Positions 1 through 8,995 of a stretch of 51,784 nucleotides of DNA are shown in pieces. The position numbers and the translations under genes are program-made. This DNA is from CAYOMP01 sp964405075 (GTDB lineage: Bacteria > Bacillota > Clostridia > Lachnospirales > Lachnospiraceae), in NCBI GenBank assembly GCA_964405075.1, contig CAYOMP010000005.1, forward strand, positions 1 to 51,784, given 5' to 3'. Positions within the stretch are counted from its first letter, which is position 1. The number at the start of each line of letters is the position of its first letter. Below the pieces are notes generated by a model, which did no database searches, was not told the origin of the DNA, and was given only the letters and a program-made list of their open reading frames with translations.

Positions 1-149
1 CATTCTACTGCGTGATAACCAACTTTATCCATTTTTTCAACGATTGGAAGCATCTGTTCAGTAGTCATTCTAGTAGCGATAAGAGACTGATGAGCATCAC
101 GCAAAACAGTTTCCATAATCTTAACTGGTTTCTTTTCTATTTCTGCCAT
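1..149 (-). CDS. PycB/OadA-type carboxyltransferase subunit (5' end only)
   Basis: Only the first 49 codons lie in the window; the gene runs off the left edge. The start ATG at 149 follows an AGGAGGTCA ribosome site. The N-terminus contains ETVLRDAHQSLIATRM, the signature opening of the HMGL-like carboxyltransferase barrel found in oxaloacetate decarboxylase alpha, pyruvate carboxylase subunit B and transcarboxylase 5S subunits. These enzymes move a carboxyl group between oxaloacetate or pyruvate and biotin. It is the last visible gene of the minus-strand decarboxylase operon, about 55 bases after oadB. Which substrate it uses cannot be decided from this fragment. Confidence 0.9.
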   Translation of the reverse strand, partial: MAEIEKKPVKIMETVLRDAHQSLIATRMTTEQMLPIVEKMDKVGYHAVE

Positions 150-203
150 TATTCTGACCTCCTGTTGTTATCTCTAACCAATAATATTTATTGGATTAAT
201 TAA

Positions 204-1352
204 TTAAATACCGAAAATAGCCATAAATGTACCAGCTGCTACTGCAGTACCGATAACACCTGCTACGTTTGGTCCCATTGCATGCATAAGCAAGAAGTTA
301 GTTGGATCTGCTTCTGCACCAACCTTCTGTGATACTCTGGCTGCCATTGGAACGGCAGAAACACCTGCTGAACCAATAAGTGGATTAACTTTACCACCTG
401 TAAATTTGCACATTAATTTACCAAATAGAACACCTGCCGCTGTACCAAATGCAAATGCTACTAAACCTAAAATAACAATTTTGATTGTTGCAAAGTTTAA
501 GAAAGCTTCTGCACTTGTTGTAGCACCTACTGATGTACCAAGTAAAATAACTACAATATACATAAGTGCATTAGATGCTGTTTCAGTAAGCTGTCTAACT
601 ACACCTGATTCTTTGAATAAGTTACCTAACATAAGCATACCAACAAGTGGTGCAGTTGTAGGTAAAATTAATACTACAACGATTGTAACAATGATTGGGA
701 AAAGAATTTTTTCTAATTTAGATACAGGTCTAAGCTGATCCATTTTAATTTTTCTTTCCTCTTCAGTTGTTAATAATTTCATAATTGGTGGCTGAATGAT
801 TGGAACTAATGACATATATGAATATGCTGCTACCGCAATAGGTCCCATTAAATCAGTCTGTCCTAACTTACCAGCTAAGAAAATTGATGTAGGACCATCA
901 GCTCCACCGATGATAGAAACAGCTGCTGCTGCTTTATCATTAAATCCTAATAAAATAGCCATTAAATAAGCTGCGAAAATACCAAACTGTGCTGCTGCAC
1001 CAAGTAAGAAACTCTTTGGATTAGCAATAAGTGGACCGAAGTCTGTCATTGCACCTACACCTAAGAATATAAGTGATGGTAAGATTGACCATTCATCCAT
1101 TAAGTAGAAATAATGTAATAATCCACCTACTCCATTTGAAGATTCTTCAATGCTAAGCATAATGTCTGGATATAAGTTAACTAAAAGCATACCAAATGCG
1201 ATTGGAACCAATAATAATGGTTCGTATTCTTTTTTGATAGCTAAGTATAGAAAGAAACATGCTACAGCAACCATTAGGTAGTTACCCCAAGTAAGGTTGA
1301 AAAACGCTGTCTGGTGTAGCAAATTTCCTAACGTTTCTAATACGTAATCCAT
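204..1352 (-). CDS. oadB: Na+-translocating decarboxylase beta subunit (OadB/MmdB/GcdB family)
   Basis: A 382-residue polytopic membrane protein, the usual length for the family. It catalyses decarboxylation of carboxybiotin coupled to export of Na+. The conserved GGADGPTSIF segment near residue 150 carries the aspartate known in this family to be essential for Na+ transport. The C-terminal NPLIGSAGVSAVPMAAR stretch is also diagnostic. The start follows a GGGAGGT site. It lies in the operon after the biotin carrier and before the PycB/OadA-type gene. The subunit is shared by oxaloacetate, methylmalonyl-CoA, glutaconyl-CoA and malonate decarboxylases, so the symbol marks the family and not the substrate. 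Confidence 0.95.
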   Translation of the reverse strand: MDYVLETLGNLLHQTAFFNLTWGNYLMVAVACFFLYLAIKKEYEPLLLVPIAFGMLLVNLYPDIMLSIEESSNGVGGLLHYFYLMDEWSILPSLIFLGVGAMTDFGPLIANPKSFLLGAAAQFGIFAAYLMAILLGFNDKAAAAVSIIGGADGPTSIFLAGKLGQTDLMGPIAVAAYSYMSLVPIIQPPIMKLLTTEEERKIKMDQLRPVSKLEKILFPIIVTIVVVLILPTTAPLVGMLMLGNLFKESGVVRQLTETASNALMYIVVILLGTSVGATTSAEAFLNFATIKIVILGLVAFAFGTAAGVLFGKLMCKFTGGKVNPLIGSAGVSAVPMAARVSQKVGAEADPTNFLLMHAMGPNVAGVIGTAVAAGTFMAIFGI

Positions 1353-1447
1353 TTTTTTACCTCCCAGTTATTCTTTGCAAAAAATCTGCATTGGGAATTC
1401 ACATATTTTTATTTTGGCAATCTAATTACCTTTGTGTAGTGTGAATC

Positions 1448-1819
1448 CTAGTTTAATGTTGCTAAGCAAGCTCCTGCTTCGATTGCATCACCTACAGCTA
1501 CATCAATACTAGCTACTGTTCCATCCTGTGGAGCAACTACTGGGATTTCCATCTTCATTGCTTCGATGATAACTACAGCATCACCTTTTTTAACTGCCTG
1601 GCCAACGTTAGCTTCAATCTTGAATACCTTTCCTGCTGCACCTGCTGCTACTTTGATTGAACCTGCACCACCTGCTGGAGCTGCCTTTGGAGCTGCTGCT
1701 GGAGCTGCTTTTGGAGCTGCCTTTGGAGCTGCTGCTACTGGAGCGCTAGCTGTAGCGCCTGTTTCTTCTACTGTTACATCATATACATTACCATTAACAG
1801 TGATTGTATAGTTTTTCAT
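1448..1819 (-). CDS. Biotin carboxyl carrier protein of the decarboxylase
   Basis: A 123-residue protein with the three-part layout of GcdC/MmdC carriers: a short N-terminal segment, an Ala/Pro/Lys-rich flexible linker (about residues 25-50), and a C-terminal biotinyl domain. EAMKMEI holds the biotinylated lysine, K89. The biotin arm carries CO2 between the soluble carboxyltransferase and the OadB channel. The start follows a strong AGGAGG. It sits between the OadG-like and OadB genes, as expected for a shared carrier. The repetitive GCT-rich linker DNA (about 1670-1750) is coding and should not be read as a separate repeat. Confidence 0.95.
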   Translation of the reverse strand: MKNYTITVNGNVYDVTVEETGATASAPVAAAPKAAPKAAPAAAPKAAPAGGAGSIKVAAGAAGKVFKIEANVGQAVKKGDAVVIIEAMKMEIPVVAPQDGTVASIDVAVGDAIEAGACLATLN

Positions 1820-1853
1820 TATATTGTCCTCCTATTCATAGGCAAAAAAGCCA

Positions 1854-2594
1854 CTATCTAGTTTTTCTTCTTCTAATAGATCTAACTACGAATCCATCTG
1901 TAGATGTTCCTTCGCTAGCTGCAATTGCAGCAGAAATAACTGCTACTAATTCCAAGTCATCAGTTTCATCTTCAACTACTTCAACCTGTGGTGCTGCTTC
2001 TACCACTGCTGGCTGAGCTGCTGCTTCTTTATTCTTTTCCTGTGCTTTTCCAATAAGACCAAAGCTTGATATGATTAATGAAATAAGGATAAGGATAACA
2101 AATACAGTACCCATTCCCATTAATGTATTCATACCGGCCTTTGCCATTGTAGCACCCAAATCAGTACTTGTTTCTTCAGCACCTGCAATACTTGCAATAA
2201 TGCTAATTACACTTAAATCCTCAGTACTAAATACTGCTGTTACTGCTAAGTCATTTGTTGAATAATCCACATTTAATGTAGCTGTAACGATTGCTTCATC
2301 TTCAACTACTGTAAATTCACCTTCACCAACATAGTCACCTAACTGATCCTTTACAGCTTTCCAAGATTCCATTGTCTCTACTGTAACAGCATCTGCACTG
2401 GCAATATATCCTTCGATATCTTCATCAGTCAACATAGTTAACATTGAATAGATATTTTTAACATAATCTTCATATACACTAGCTTCATATCCAGCGTATG
2501 TTTCTGCTTCAGCAGCCATTACTGTAGTATTTCCAAAAAGTGTAAGTGAAAGAACACAAGCGACTGCACATAATATTGATAATAATTTTTTCAT
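1854..2594 (-). CDS. OadG-like gamma subunit with extracytoplasmic N-terminal domain
   Basis: 246 residues from an ATG at 2594 preceded by GAGGTG; a GTG four codons upstream has no ribosome site. A signal peptide (about residues 1-28) is followed by a secreted acidic domain of about 120 residues. A single membrane helix (TVFVILILISLIISSFGLIG) then leads to a cytoplasmic tail that ends very basic (RSIRRRKTR). Classic OadG is about 80 residues, with one helix and a Pro-rich tail that holds the complex together. The long extracellular domain is the clostridial variant and resembles domains with a DUF3887-like fold. It lies 18 bases after the carboxyltransferase. Its role as assembly subunit is inferred from position and topology. 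Confidence 0.8.
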   Translation of the reverse strand: MKKLLSILCAVACVLSLTLFGNTTVMAAEAETYAGYEASVYEDYVKNIYSMLTMLTDEDIEGYIASADAVTVETMESWKAVKDQLGDYVGEGEFTVVEDEAIVTATLNVDYSTNDLAVTAVFSTEDLSVISIIASIAGAEETSTDLGATMAKAGMNTLMGMGTVFVILILISLIISSFGLIGKAQEKNKEAAAQPAVVEAAPQVEVVEDETDDLELVAVISAAIAASEGTSTDGFVVRSIRRRKTR

Positions 2595-2612
2595 ATTAAG
2601 CGTCACCTCATA

Positions 2613-4059
2613 TTAAACCGTACCATGTTTTTTTCCAGGACGATCCTCTCTCTTTGTGAATAACATTTCAAATGCACCAATTACATATTTTCTTGTATCC
2701 TGTGCTTCAATAATTGTGTCAACATAACCTCTCTTAGCTGCTGCAATAGCACTAGACTGAAGTTCTGCGTATTTAGCTGCTGTTTCGCTAATAGCATCTG
2801 CACCCTGTCCGTCACAGATAATCTTAGCTGCTAAATTAGCATCCATCATACCGATTTCAGCTGTTGGCCAAGCATACACAACATCAGCACCAATTGACTT
2901 ACTGTTCATTGTTACATATGCGCTACCAAATGCTTTACCAATAACAACGTTTACCTTTGGTACTGTTGCATTAGCAAATGCATAAGTAAGTTTAGCTGCT
3001 GCTTTAGCCATTCTCTTTTCTGCTTCTACAGTTGCTTTGTAACCTGTTGTATTTGTAAATGATAATACAGGAATATTGAAAGCATCACAGAAGTTAATAA
3101 ATTCAGCTGCTTTGTTACATCCACATGGACATAATACTGCGTCAAATTCTTTTTCAAGATTACCTTCTGCATCATATACCTGAGTACGGTTAGCTACACA
3201 ACCAACTGTAACTCCATTTAATTTGATAAATCCTGTTACCATAGATTTTGCACTGTTAGCTTTTACTTCTACAAACTCGTTATTATCAGCGATATTTGAA
3301 AGTAAGATTGATGTATCTCCTACACAATTAGCTAAGTCTGCACATACACGATTTAAATCATCTGTACATTCTTCGTAAGACATATCATCTTCATTATTTG
3401 CTGGAAGAATAGATACTAATTCTCTAATCTGTCCAAGTACTGCTGCTTCGTCACCTACGAAGTCAACATTTCCAATTTCGCTCTGGTATGTAGCAGATGC
3501 GCTGTCTAATTTAGAAGCTGAGTTTCCTTCAAGAGCGTTTGGTGTATTAACGAATAATTTAGCATCCTTTGATTCCATTAAAGTAAAATCAGAAAGTGAT
3601 GCTGCTACTGCTAAACCGCCACCGCAGTTTCCGAAAATAGCAGTAATCTGTGGAACAACACCTGATGCTAATGTCTGTTTCATATAGATTTCTCCAAAAC
3701 CATTCAAAGCATCTGTTGCTTCCTGTAATCTCAAACCTGCACAGTCTACAAGACCAATAACAGGTGCACCCATCTTAATTGCCAAATCGTAAACATTTGC
3801 AATTTTCTTCGCATGCATTTCACCGATTGTTCCGTTAAGTACTGATGCATCCTGGCTATATACATAAACAAGATTACCATCAATAACTCCNNNNNNNNNN
3901 TCCGTATCCAGTAATAACTCCATCAGATGGGGTATCAATTTGTTTTAAGTTAAAATCTGTTGCTCTAGCAGTTACGAGTCCACCGATTTCAACAAAACTA
4001 TTCTCATCAAGTAAAGAAGCAATTCTATTTCTTGCTGAGCTTTGTGCTGTATTACTCAT
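2613..4059 (-). CDS. Acyl-CoA carboxyltransferase subunit (MmdA/12S type), interrupted by an N gap
   Basis: First gene of the decarboxylase operon. It starts at ATG 4059 (MSNTAQSSARNRIASLLDE) after GGAGGG. The N-terminal part (53 codons) ends at ITGYG next to the gap 3891-3900; the remainder resumes with VIDGNLVYVYSQD and runs about 425 residues. Crotonase-type carboxyltransferase motifs include GEMHAKKI, DCAGLRLQEATDAL and GGGLAVAASLSDF. The family takes a carboxyl group from methylmalonyl-CoA, glutaconyl-CoA or a similar acyl-CoA onto biotin. The two halves are in different frames across the ten Ns, but the flanks join in frame through a shared TCC. The gene is therefore probably intact. 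The substrate is not determined. Confidence 0.9.
3891..3900. other. Assembly gap (10 N) inside the carboxyltransferase gene
   Basis: Ten Ns. The left flank ends in TCC and the right flank begins with TCC. Merging these gives the continuous protein ITGYGVIDGNLV, which matches the spacing of the family (GYG-x-x-DG). No sequence may be missing here at all. Confidence 0.9.
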
Positions 4060-4116
4060 TATTCAGCCCTCCATTTTTCTATTTGTTAAAGTATAACCAA
4101 TTTTCTGCCAAGTTTA

Positions 4117-4145
4117 ATTGTATATCTTTTCTCTTTAAATTTCAA
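4117..4145 (-). promoter_or_regulatory. Predicted sigma-A promoter of the decarboxylase operon
   Basis: On the minus strand TTGAAA (4145-4140) and TACAAT (4122-4117) are separated by 17 bases. They lie about 60 bases upstream of the first operon gene. The -10 is imperfect. A second TATACT closer to the gene lacks a good -35. This is a prediction from consensus only. Confidence 0.4.
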
Positions 4146-4167
4146 GTCTTTTAACCTTGGTTTTATA

Positions 4168-4267
4168 CAATTATGATAAACACGCTTTGCGAGTTTATCA
4201 AATTATCGCGGCACTCGTCGAAAACCTATGTAAACATAATTTTCTCCTCGTTGCTCGCGTAAATAAA
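4168..4267 (-). repeat. Intergenic repeat family 1, copy A (about 100 bp)
   Basis: Read on the minus strand it begins TTTATTTACGCGAGCAACGA and ends in TATCATAATT. It matches 46319-46417 without gaps at about nine positions in ten. Its 3' part also matches 34813-34873. This copy contains the inverted repeat TGATAAAC/GTTTATCA around an inner CGC-AAA-GCG, and a wider AAATTAT/ATAATTT pair. It lies between the terminator of the upstream lipoprotein gene and the promoter of the decarboxylase operon. No ORF is convincing in it. Confidence 0.8.
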
Positions 4268-4272
4268 AATAT

Positions 4273-4308
4273 AAAGCAGAAAAAACTTATTATTGTTTTT
4301 TCTGCTTT
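4273..4308 (-). terminator. Intrinsic terminator of the lipoprotein gene
   Basis: Perfect 14-bp stem AAAGCAGAAAAAAC / GTTTTTTCTGCTTT with an 8-base loop, 25 bases after the stop of the gene at 4333. The A/T-rich ends let it work in either direction. Confidence 0.8.
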
Positions 4309-4332
4309 AATATATTCTTTACTTTTTTATTA

Positions 4333-5049
4333 TTATTCTTCCGATATTTCAGTTATGTTTTCATATGGAAATGATACCTCTACACAGTCACCTAATGCAT
4401 GCGGTACCTCTACACACAATTCCAATGAACGCTTTCTATAATACGAATATCCATATACTTCCATTTCATCCCCGTAGTTGAAATCGAATTGATTCAAGAC
4501 TTCCTGTAAAGCCATCTCGTTTTCAAATGCCGATTTTAAATAATCCACAAATTCTTCTTTTGAAACCCCAACCACGGTATAATTCATCCCTGACAATAAA
4601 TATTTTGCAATTTCTAATGTATCATATTTCTCAGCTAACCTAATATTCGTGTCACTCTCAAAGGATATGTTATATGTATATTTAAAGCTATGCGGATATG
4701 CAGCTCCTTCATAATATTCATATCCTTCCATCAGTATGGAAACCATTTTTTCTGATTGGCTAATAACACTATACTTCATATTAAAAGTATCATTTTCACC
4801 TAAATTAGCAATTCTTTTTTCTATCTCATCATAAATTCTTTCATTCCATTTATCCTGGAGTTTTTCATCATCATATTTTTCTATAATAGGATATTCAATT
4901 TGTATATTACCTTCCTTTATGTTTCCGGTTGAAATAACATAACTTTCTTCCGGCACCTTCGCTAAAACTTCACTCTCTTCATTGGTATTTTTACATCCAG
5001 TCACCATAAGCAGCACAAGTATTACCATAATGCAAAAAATCTTTTTCAT
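4333..5049 (-). CDS. Predicted lipoprotein, DUF4163/DUF3298-like
   Basis: 238 residues. The N-terminus has a lipoprotein signal with lipobox LMVTGC (Cys19), so the mature protein should be anchored outside the membrane. The body has the pattern of DUF4163 followed by a DUF3298-type C-terminal region: IEYPII early, a central EYYEGAAYPHSFKYTYNI, and a final segment with beta-rich VEVPHALGDCVEVSFPYE. These domains occur in RsiV-type anti-sigma factors and secreted proteins, some of which bind lysozyme. There is no sigma factor gene next to it, so an anti-sigma role is not supported. The start follows GAGGATAAGAAT. It is a single gene with its own terminator. Confidence 0.65.
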   Translation of the reverse strand: MKKIFCIMVILVLLMVTGCKNTNEESEVLAKVPEESYVISTGNIKEGNIQIEYPIIEKYDDEKLQDKWNERIYDEIEKRIANLGENDTFNMKYSVISQSEKMVSILMEGYEYYEGAAYPHSFKYTYNISFESDTNIRLAEKYDTLEIAKYLLSGMNYTVVGVSKEEFVDYLKSAFENEMALQEVLNQFDFNYGDEMEVYGYSYYRKRSLELCVEVPHALGDCVEVSFPYENITEISEE

Positions 5050-5148
5050 ATTCTTATCCTCATATTTTACCTAAATTTTGCATTTCTAATTATAGCAACT
5101 TATATTTAATTTTCAATGTAAATATAAACCAATTAATTTAAAATTTTC

Positions 5149-6297
5149 TTACGATTTATTGAGCAATTTTCTATTCTCTTTACTATCTATTCGTTCTTCT
5201 CTCTTTGATTTCAGTATTATATCTGTAGATTGTATCAAAGCTTTTATAATTTCCAAAATCATCTTTCTGGTCTTTTCATCTAATGTCAAATAAGATTTAA
5301 TAATATTTGGCATAAACTTCATTCCCTGTTCAGATAATTCTGTAAGGGTTTGTAAATTAGCACCTTCTAATACTCCAAAAAATGCATCAATAAATTCTTC
5401 ACGTTCTTTAGCATTTAACCCTTCTATCCAGTTACTTATAGCCTCATCCATAACTTTACTTAACTGAGAACGTTTAGCTACATAAATGAATTTATTTCCC
5501 AAAACCTCCCACGATAAAGGGTCATGCTGCATTAATCCTTTTTTACTGCTTTTTACAATTGTATACCTTTCCGAATGATAAAACAGCATACCTACTAATG
5601 ATGATTCTGGAACAATACTTACTATTTTTGATGCCATACTCTTATAACGGTTACTAGTGATTAATTCTTCCCTAAAACCTGGACCATCATTTGTATAAAT
5701 ACCAGCAATTCTTTCTTTTACTGCCTTACTAACATTAATTCCGGAATACACAGCCAGATTACCACCTTTGGAATGTCCTCCAAAAATCATTTTATTTTCC
5801 CATACTTCGGCTACCTCTTCAGCATACTTAACTGCTTCCAGTTGTGCCGGTACAGTTTCCATAAAACTCATATTAAAGTCTTCTTTCCACCCAACCAAAG
5901 TATCATCTGTTCCCCTGTAGGATATATAAACATATTCCAAATCAATTATCGCTGTAATAGCCGAAAATTGTGTCTGAGTTACTGTATCTATATGATTTAC
6001 ATATTTAAACAATCTAATATTGGCAAATCTGCGACACTCAGCCATTTTCTGCAAAACCGCCGGTGCATTACGCATAGTATTCAACGGATTTATATTCCAA
6101 TCTTCTTTATGCTTCTCAAAATATAATTTTGAAGCCATTTTCACCGTCATTGAATCATCATACATATCATCTGAAATAATATCAGAGAAATCAATATATG
6201 ATAAAACCGACAATATTAAATTATCTACTTCATTAAATGGTGAACTGGCAAAAGTCAAATCACCGCGCCACTCCATATAATCGATTATGTTTGCCAT
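5149..6297 (-). CDS. DUF2974 (Mbeg1-like) alpha/beta-hydrolase
   Basis: 382 residues from the ATG at 6297, which follows GGGAGGAATTAAT. An ATG 15 bases upstream lies in that ribosome site and is rejected. The N-terminus (NIIDYMEWRGDLTF) is typical of the Firmicute DUF2974 family. The nucleophile elbow is GGHSKGGNLA (serine near residue 185), preceded by the YISYRGTDDT strand typical of lipase-like hydrolases. The C-terminal third is helical and probably a lid or membrane-associated segment. There is no signal peptide, so it is predicted to be cytoplasmic. The substrate is unknown for the family; lipase or esterase activity is likely. It is followed 42 bases upstream by the carboxypeptidase gene. 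Confidence 0.85.
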   Translation of the reverse strand: MANIIDYMEWRGDLTFASSPFNEVDNLILSVLSYIDFSDIISDDMYDDSMTVKMASKLYFEKHKEDWNINPLNTMRNAPAVLQKMAECRRFANIRLFKYVNHIDTVTQTQFSAITAIIDLEYVYISYRGTDDTLVGWKEDFNMSFMETVPAQLEAVKYAEEVAEVWENKMIFGGHSKGGNLAVYSGINVSKAVKERIAGIYTNDGPGFREELITSNRYKSMASKIVSIVPESSLVGMLFYHSERYTIVKSSKKGLMQHDPLSWEVLGNKFIYVAKRSQLSKVMDEAISNWIEGLNAKEREEFIDAFFGVLEGANLQTLTELSEQGMKFMPNIIKSYLTLDEKTRKMILEIIKALIQSTDIILKSKREERIDSKENRKLLNKS

Positions 6298-6338
6298 ATT
6301 AATTCCTCCCATTTTCTCAAAATTATACCAGTATTATA

Positions 6339-7682
6339 TCATAGTAAAAAACTATTAATTATAAAATCTAAATAAATATTGTATCCTTTCTTTTCCACTG
6401 TATTCTGGACAACAATCGCATTTTCATAAATCTGTTCCTGACTCATTCCATTTTCAATGAAATATGTAACTTTACCTATTTTTTCTCCTGACAAAATGGG
6501 GGCTTTTAAATTTTCTTTGATTTCATATCTTCTGACTATCTTTTCATCTTTTTTAACTAATATTTTTTTATTATCTTCACCGACTTCCGCCAGTTCTATA
6601 TAAGCTGTTTTATACGGGTTTTTCTCCTTGTTGTCACTATAATCAATTCCCCTTGGAATTTCTATTTTCTCAATTTGTTTTTTTTCAATATTAACACTCT
6701 GATAATTATCTATTGCATAATTCATTAATTTCAATGTATCTTTCCACTTATATCCCTTATTGTTAGGCCATCCACATGCCAACAATGCTACCACAAAGGT
6801 CCTTTCATCTCTCCTTAATGCACCTACATAACAATACCCTGCATTATTTGTAAAACCCGTTTTTCCACTTAAAGCACCATCCAGCATATTTAAAAAGGCA
6901 TTGTGATTATTACAGGAAAAACTTCTTTTTTTATCATTATCAGAAAATGAATAATTACTAGTTCTGGTAATTTCCAAAAATTCGTCTTTTGCATAAGACT
7001 TTTGTACACAATATGCCATTATTTTTGCTAATTCATAAGCTGTAGTGGAATGAATTTTTTTCACTCCGTTATCCTGATTATTTTCTGTGGCATCTAATCC
7101 ATTTGGCGTAATAAAATATGAATTTTCACAACCTATCTCTTTTGCTTTTCTATTCATAAGCTTTGCAAAATCCTGCACATTTCCTGAAATATGTTCCGCA
7201 ATTGCTACTGCCGAATCATTATGTGATTCAAGCATCAGAGAATACAACAAATCCTTTAATAAATATTTTTCCCCTTCTTTAATATATAATTTAACTTTGG
7301 GCATTTTTTCCGCATTACTACTAACTGTTACTATTTCATTTAAATCGGCACTTTCTAATGCTATTATACACGTCAAAATCTTAGTAGTACTTGCCATTGG
7401 AAGTACTTCATTCTCATTTTTCCCATATAGCAGACGTCCCGAATCGGCATCAATTAAGGCAACAGCCTTTGAATATAACTCTTTATCAGGTAATTCGGCA
7501 TTACTTTCTATATCATTATTTATACTATATGTTTCATTTTCCTTTGCATATATTTCACTACAGTTTATAAAAATCAATAACAGCATTATTAGTATAGAAA
7601 AACACTTTCTTAAAATTGCTATTTTCGCTTTTATTTTTACATTTATTTTAACATTTTTCTGCCATTTAAAATCTCTTTTCAT
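6339..7682 (-). CDS. D-alanyl-D-alanine carboxypeptidase (DacF/PBP5 family)
   Basis: 447 residues from ATG 7682, chosen because AGGTCC/GGACCT lies just upstream; the ATG eight codons earlier has no ribosome site. A basic N-terminus and a hydrophobic helix (about residues 28-46) form a signal or anchor. All three active-site motifs are present: SxxK as STTK (Ser98), SxN as SHN, and KTG in LSGKTGFTNNAGYC. A PBP5-type C-terminal beta domain follows. It removes the terminal D-Ala from peptidoglycan pentapeptides. In clostridia such genes act in vegetative wall or spore cortex maturation. The protein ends in a hydrophobic stretch (IYLDFIINSFLL) rather than the long amphipathic anchor of E. coli PBP5. 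Confidence 0.9.
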   Translation of the reverse strand: MKRDFKWQKNVKINVKIKAKIAILRKCFSILIMLLLIFINCSEIYAKENETYSINNDIESNAELPDKELYSKAVALIDADSGRLLYGKNENEVLPMASTTKILTCIIALESADLNEIVTVSSNAEKMPKVKLYIKEGEKYLLKDLLYSLMLESHNDSAVAIAEHISGNVQDFAKLMNRKAKEIGCENSYFITPNGLDATENNQDNGVKKIHSTTAYELAKIMAYCVQKSYAKDEFLEITRTSNYSFSDNDKKRSFSCNNHNAFLNMLDGALSGKTGFTNNAGYCYVGALRRDERTFVVALLACGWPNNKGYKWKDTLKLMNYAIDNYQSVNIEKKQIEKIEIPRGIDYSDNKEKNPYKTAYIELAEVGEDNKKILVKKDEKIVRRYEIKENLKAPILSGEKIGKVTYFIENGMSQEQIYENAIVVQNTVEKKGYNIYLDFIINSFLL

Positions 7683-7750
7683 AAAGGTCCCTTTAAATAC
7701 TTTCATTTATATTTATGATATTATTTATTGAAATATTTCCCTTTTTTTCA

Positions 7751-7778
7751 TTGACATATCTTCATCTATGTTTATAAT
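7751..7778 (+). promoter_or_regulatory. Sigma-A promoter of asnA
   Basis: Consensus TTGACA (7751-7756), 16 bases, then consensus TATAAT (7773-7778), 41 bases before the asnA start. This is the best promoter match in the window. Confidence 0.75.
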
Positions 7779-7819
7779 TTAATATAGTGTGTTTAATTAG
7801 AAAGGTGAGGTTAAAATAT

Positions 7820-8830
7820 ATGGACCAACTTATTATTCCAAAAAATTATCAATCTGCTTTGAACCTTCATGATACACAGATTGGTATAAAAACAGTTAAA
7901 GACTTTTTTGAAAGCCTATTATCTGAAAAACTTAATTTATTACGTGTTTCTGCACCACTGTTTGTTACTCCAGAATCTGGATTAAACGATAACTTAAATG
8001 GTACTGAAAGACCTGTAGCTTTCGACATTTTAGAACAGCCAGACGCTACTGCTGAAATCGTACATTCACTTGCAAAATGGAAAAGATATGCTTTAGATAA
8101 ATATGGATTTGCAGTTGGTGAAGGATTGTATACTGATATGAATGCTATCAGACGTGACGAAGTAACAGATAATATTCACTCTATCTTTGTAGATCAGTGG
8201 GATTGGGAAAAAATCATCACTAAGGAACAGCGTACAATTGAAACCTTAATGGATACTGTAAAGTCTGTTTATAAAGTTCTTAGAAAAACTGAAAAATATA
8301 TGTCAATTAAATATGATTATATTGAAGAAATTCTTCCACATGATATTTTCTTTATTACAACTCAGGAATTAGAGGATATGTTCCCGGATTATTCACCAAA
8401 GGAACGTGAATACTACATTACAAAAGCCAAAGGTGCTGTATGTATTATGAAAATTGGTGACAAATTAGCTTCTGGCGAACCACATGATGGTCGTGCTCCT
8501 GATTATGATGATTGGCAGTTAAATGCTGACATCGTTGTGTATTATCCTGTTCTTGATATTGCATTAGAATTATCTTCAATGGGTATAAGAGTTGACAAGA
8601 AAGCATTACAGTCTCAGTTAGAAAAGGCCGGTTGCACTGAACGTGCAGAATGTGATTTCCACAAAGCCATTCTTAACGATGAACTTCCTTACACAATCGG
8701 TGGTGGTATTGGACAATCTCGTATTTGTATGTTCTTCTTAAGAAAAGCACATATCGGTGAAGTACAATCTTCAATATGGCCAAAAGAAGTTGCTTTAAAA
8801 GCATCCCAAAACGGAATTCAGTTATTATAA
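7820..8830 (+). CDS. asnA: Aspartate--ammonia ligase
   Basis: 336 residues, the normal AsnA length, from ATG 7820 after AAAGGTGAGG. AsnA makes asparagine from aspartate, ammonia and ATP, and shares the class II aminoacyl-tRNA synthetase fold. Conserved segments include the N-terminal Q-x-A-I/L-x-x-TQ-like region (YQSALNLHDTQIGIKTVKDFF), GLYTDMNAIRRDE, SIFVDQWDWE and the terminal GGGIGQSRICMFFL. The gene is monocistronic: a near-consensus promoter lies upstream and a terminator 12 bases downstream. No T-box or riboswitch fits in the short leader. Confidence 0.97.
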   Translation: MDQLIIPKNYQSALNLHDTQIGIKTVKDFFESLLSEKLNLLRVSAPLFVTPESGLNDNLNGTERPVAFDILEQPDATAEIVHSLAKWKRYALDKYGFAVGEGLYTDMNAIRRDEVTDNIHSIFVDQWDWEKIITKEQRTIETLMDTVKSVYKVLRKTEKYMSIKYDYIEEILPHDIFFITTQELEDMFPDYSPKEREYYITKAKGAVCIMKIGDKLASGEPHDGRAPDYDDWQLNADIVVYYPVLDIALELSSMGIRVDKKALQSQLEKAGCTERAECDFHKAILNDELPYTIGGGIGQSRICMFFLRKAHIGEVQSSIWPKEVALKASQNGIQLL

Positions 8831-8841
8831 TATATATCATA

Positions 8842-8870
8842 AAACGCATATTGCTTTGCAATATGCGTTT
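8842..8870 (+). terminator. Terminator of asnA
   Basis: 12-bp perfect stem AAACGCATATTG / CAATATGCGTTT with a 5-base loop, starting 11 bases after the asnA stop. The T tail is short (TTTATT). Confidence 0.75.
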
Positions 8871-8995
8871 ATTAGGTAGATTACTTGTATTTTCTATGTT
8901 TTTAAGACATACTTGTGTGTCGAATTCATATAAACGTATATATACATATTTTACTTCAGTATTTAATTAATCTTTTTGAAGAAAGGACAAAAACT

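Noticed and set aside
1670..1750. GCT-rich tandem-looking repeat.
   Set aside because: It encodes the Ala/Pro/Lys linker of the biotin carrier protein.
4157..4441. Open frame of 94 codons on the plus strand over repeat copy A.
   Set aside because: It runs through the repeat, a terminator and the end of the lipoprotein gene on the other strand; no coding signature.
7087..7731. Open frame of 214 codons opposite the carboxypeptidase gene.
   Set aside because: The minus-strand frame has all catalytic motifs; the plus-strand frame is a low-complexity Phe/Ser/Ile shadow.
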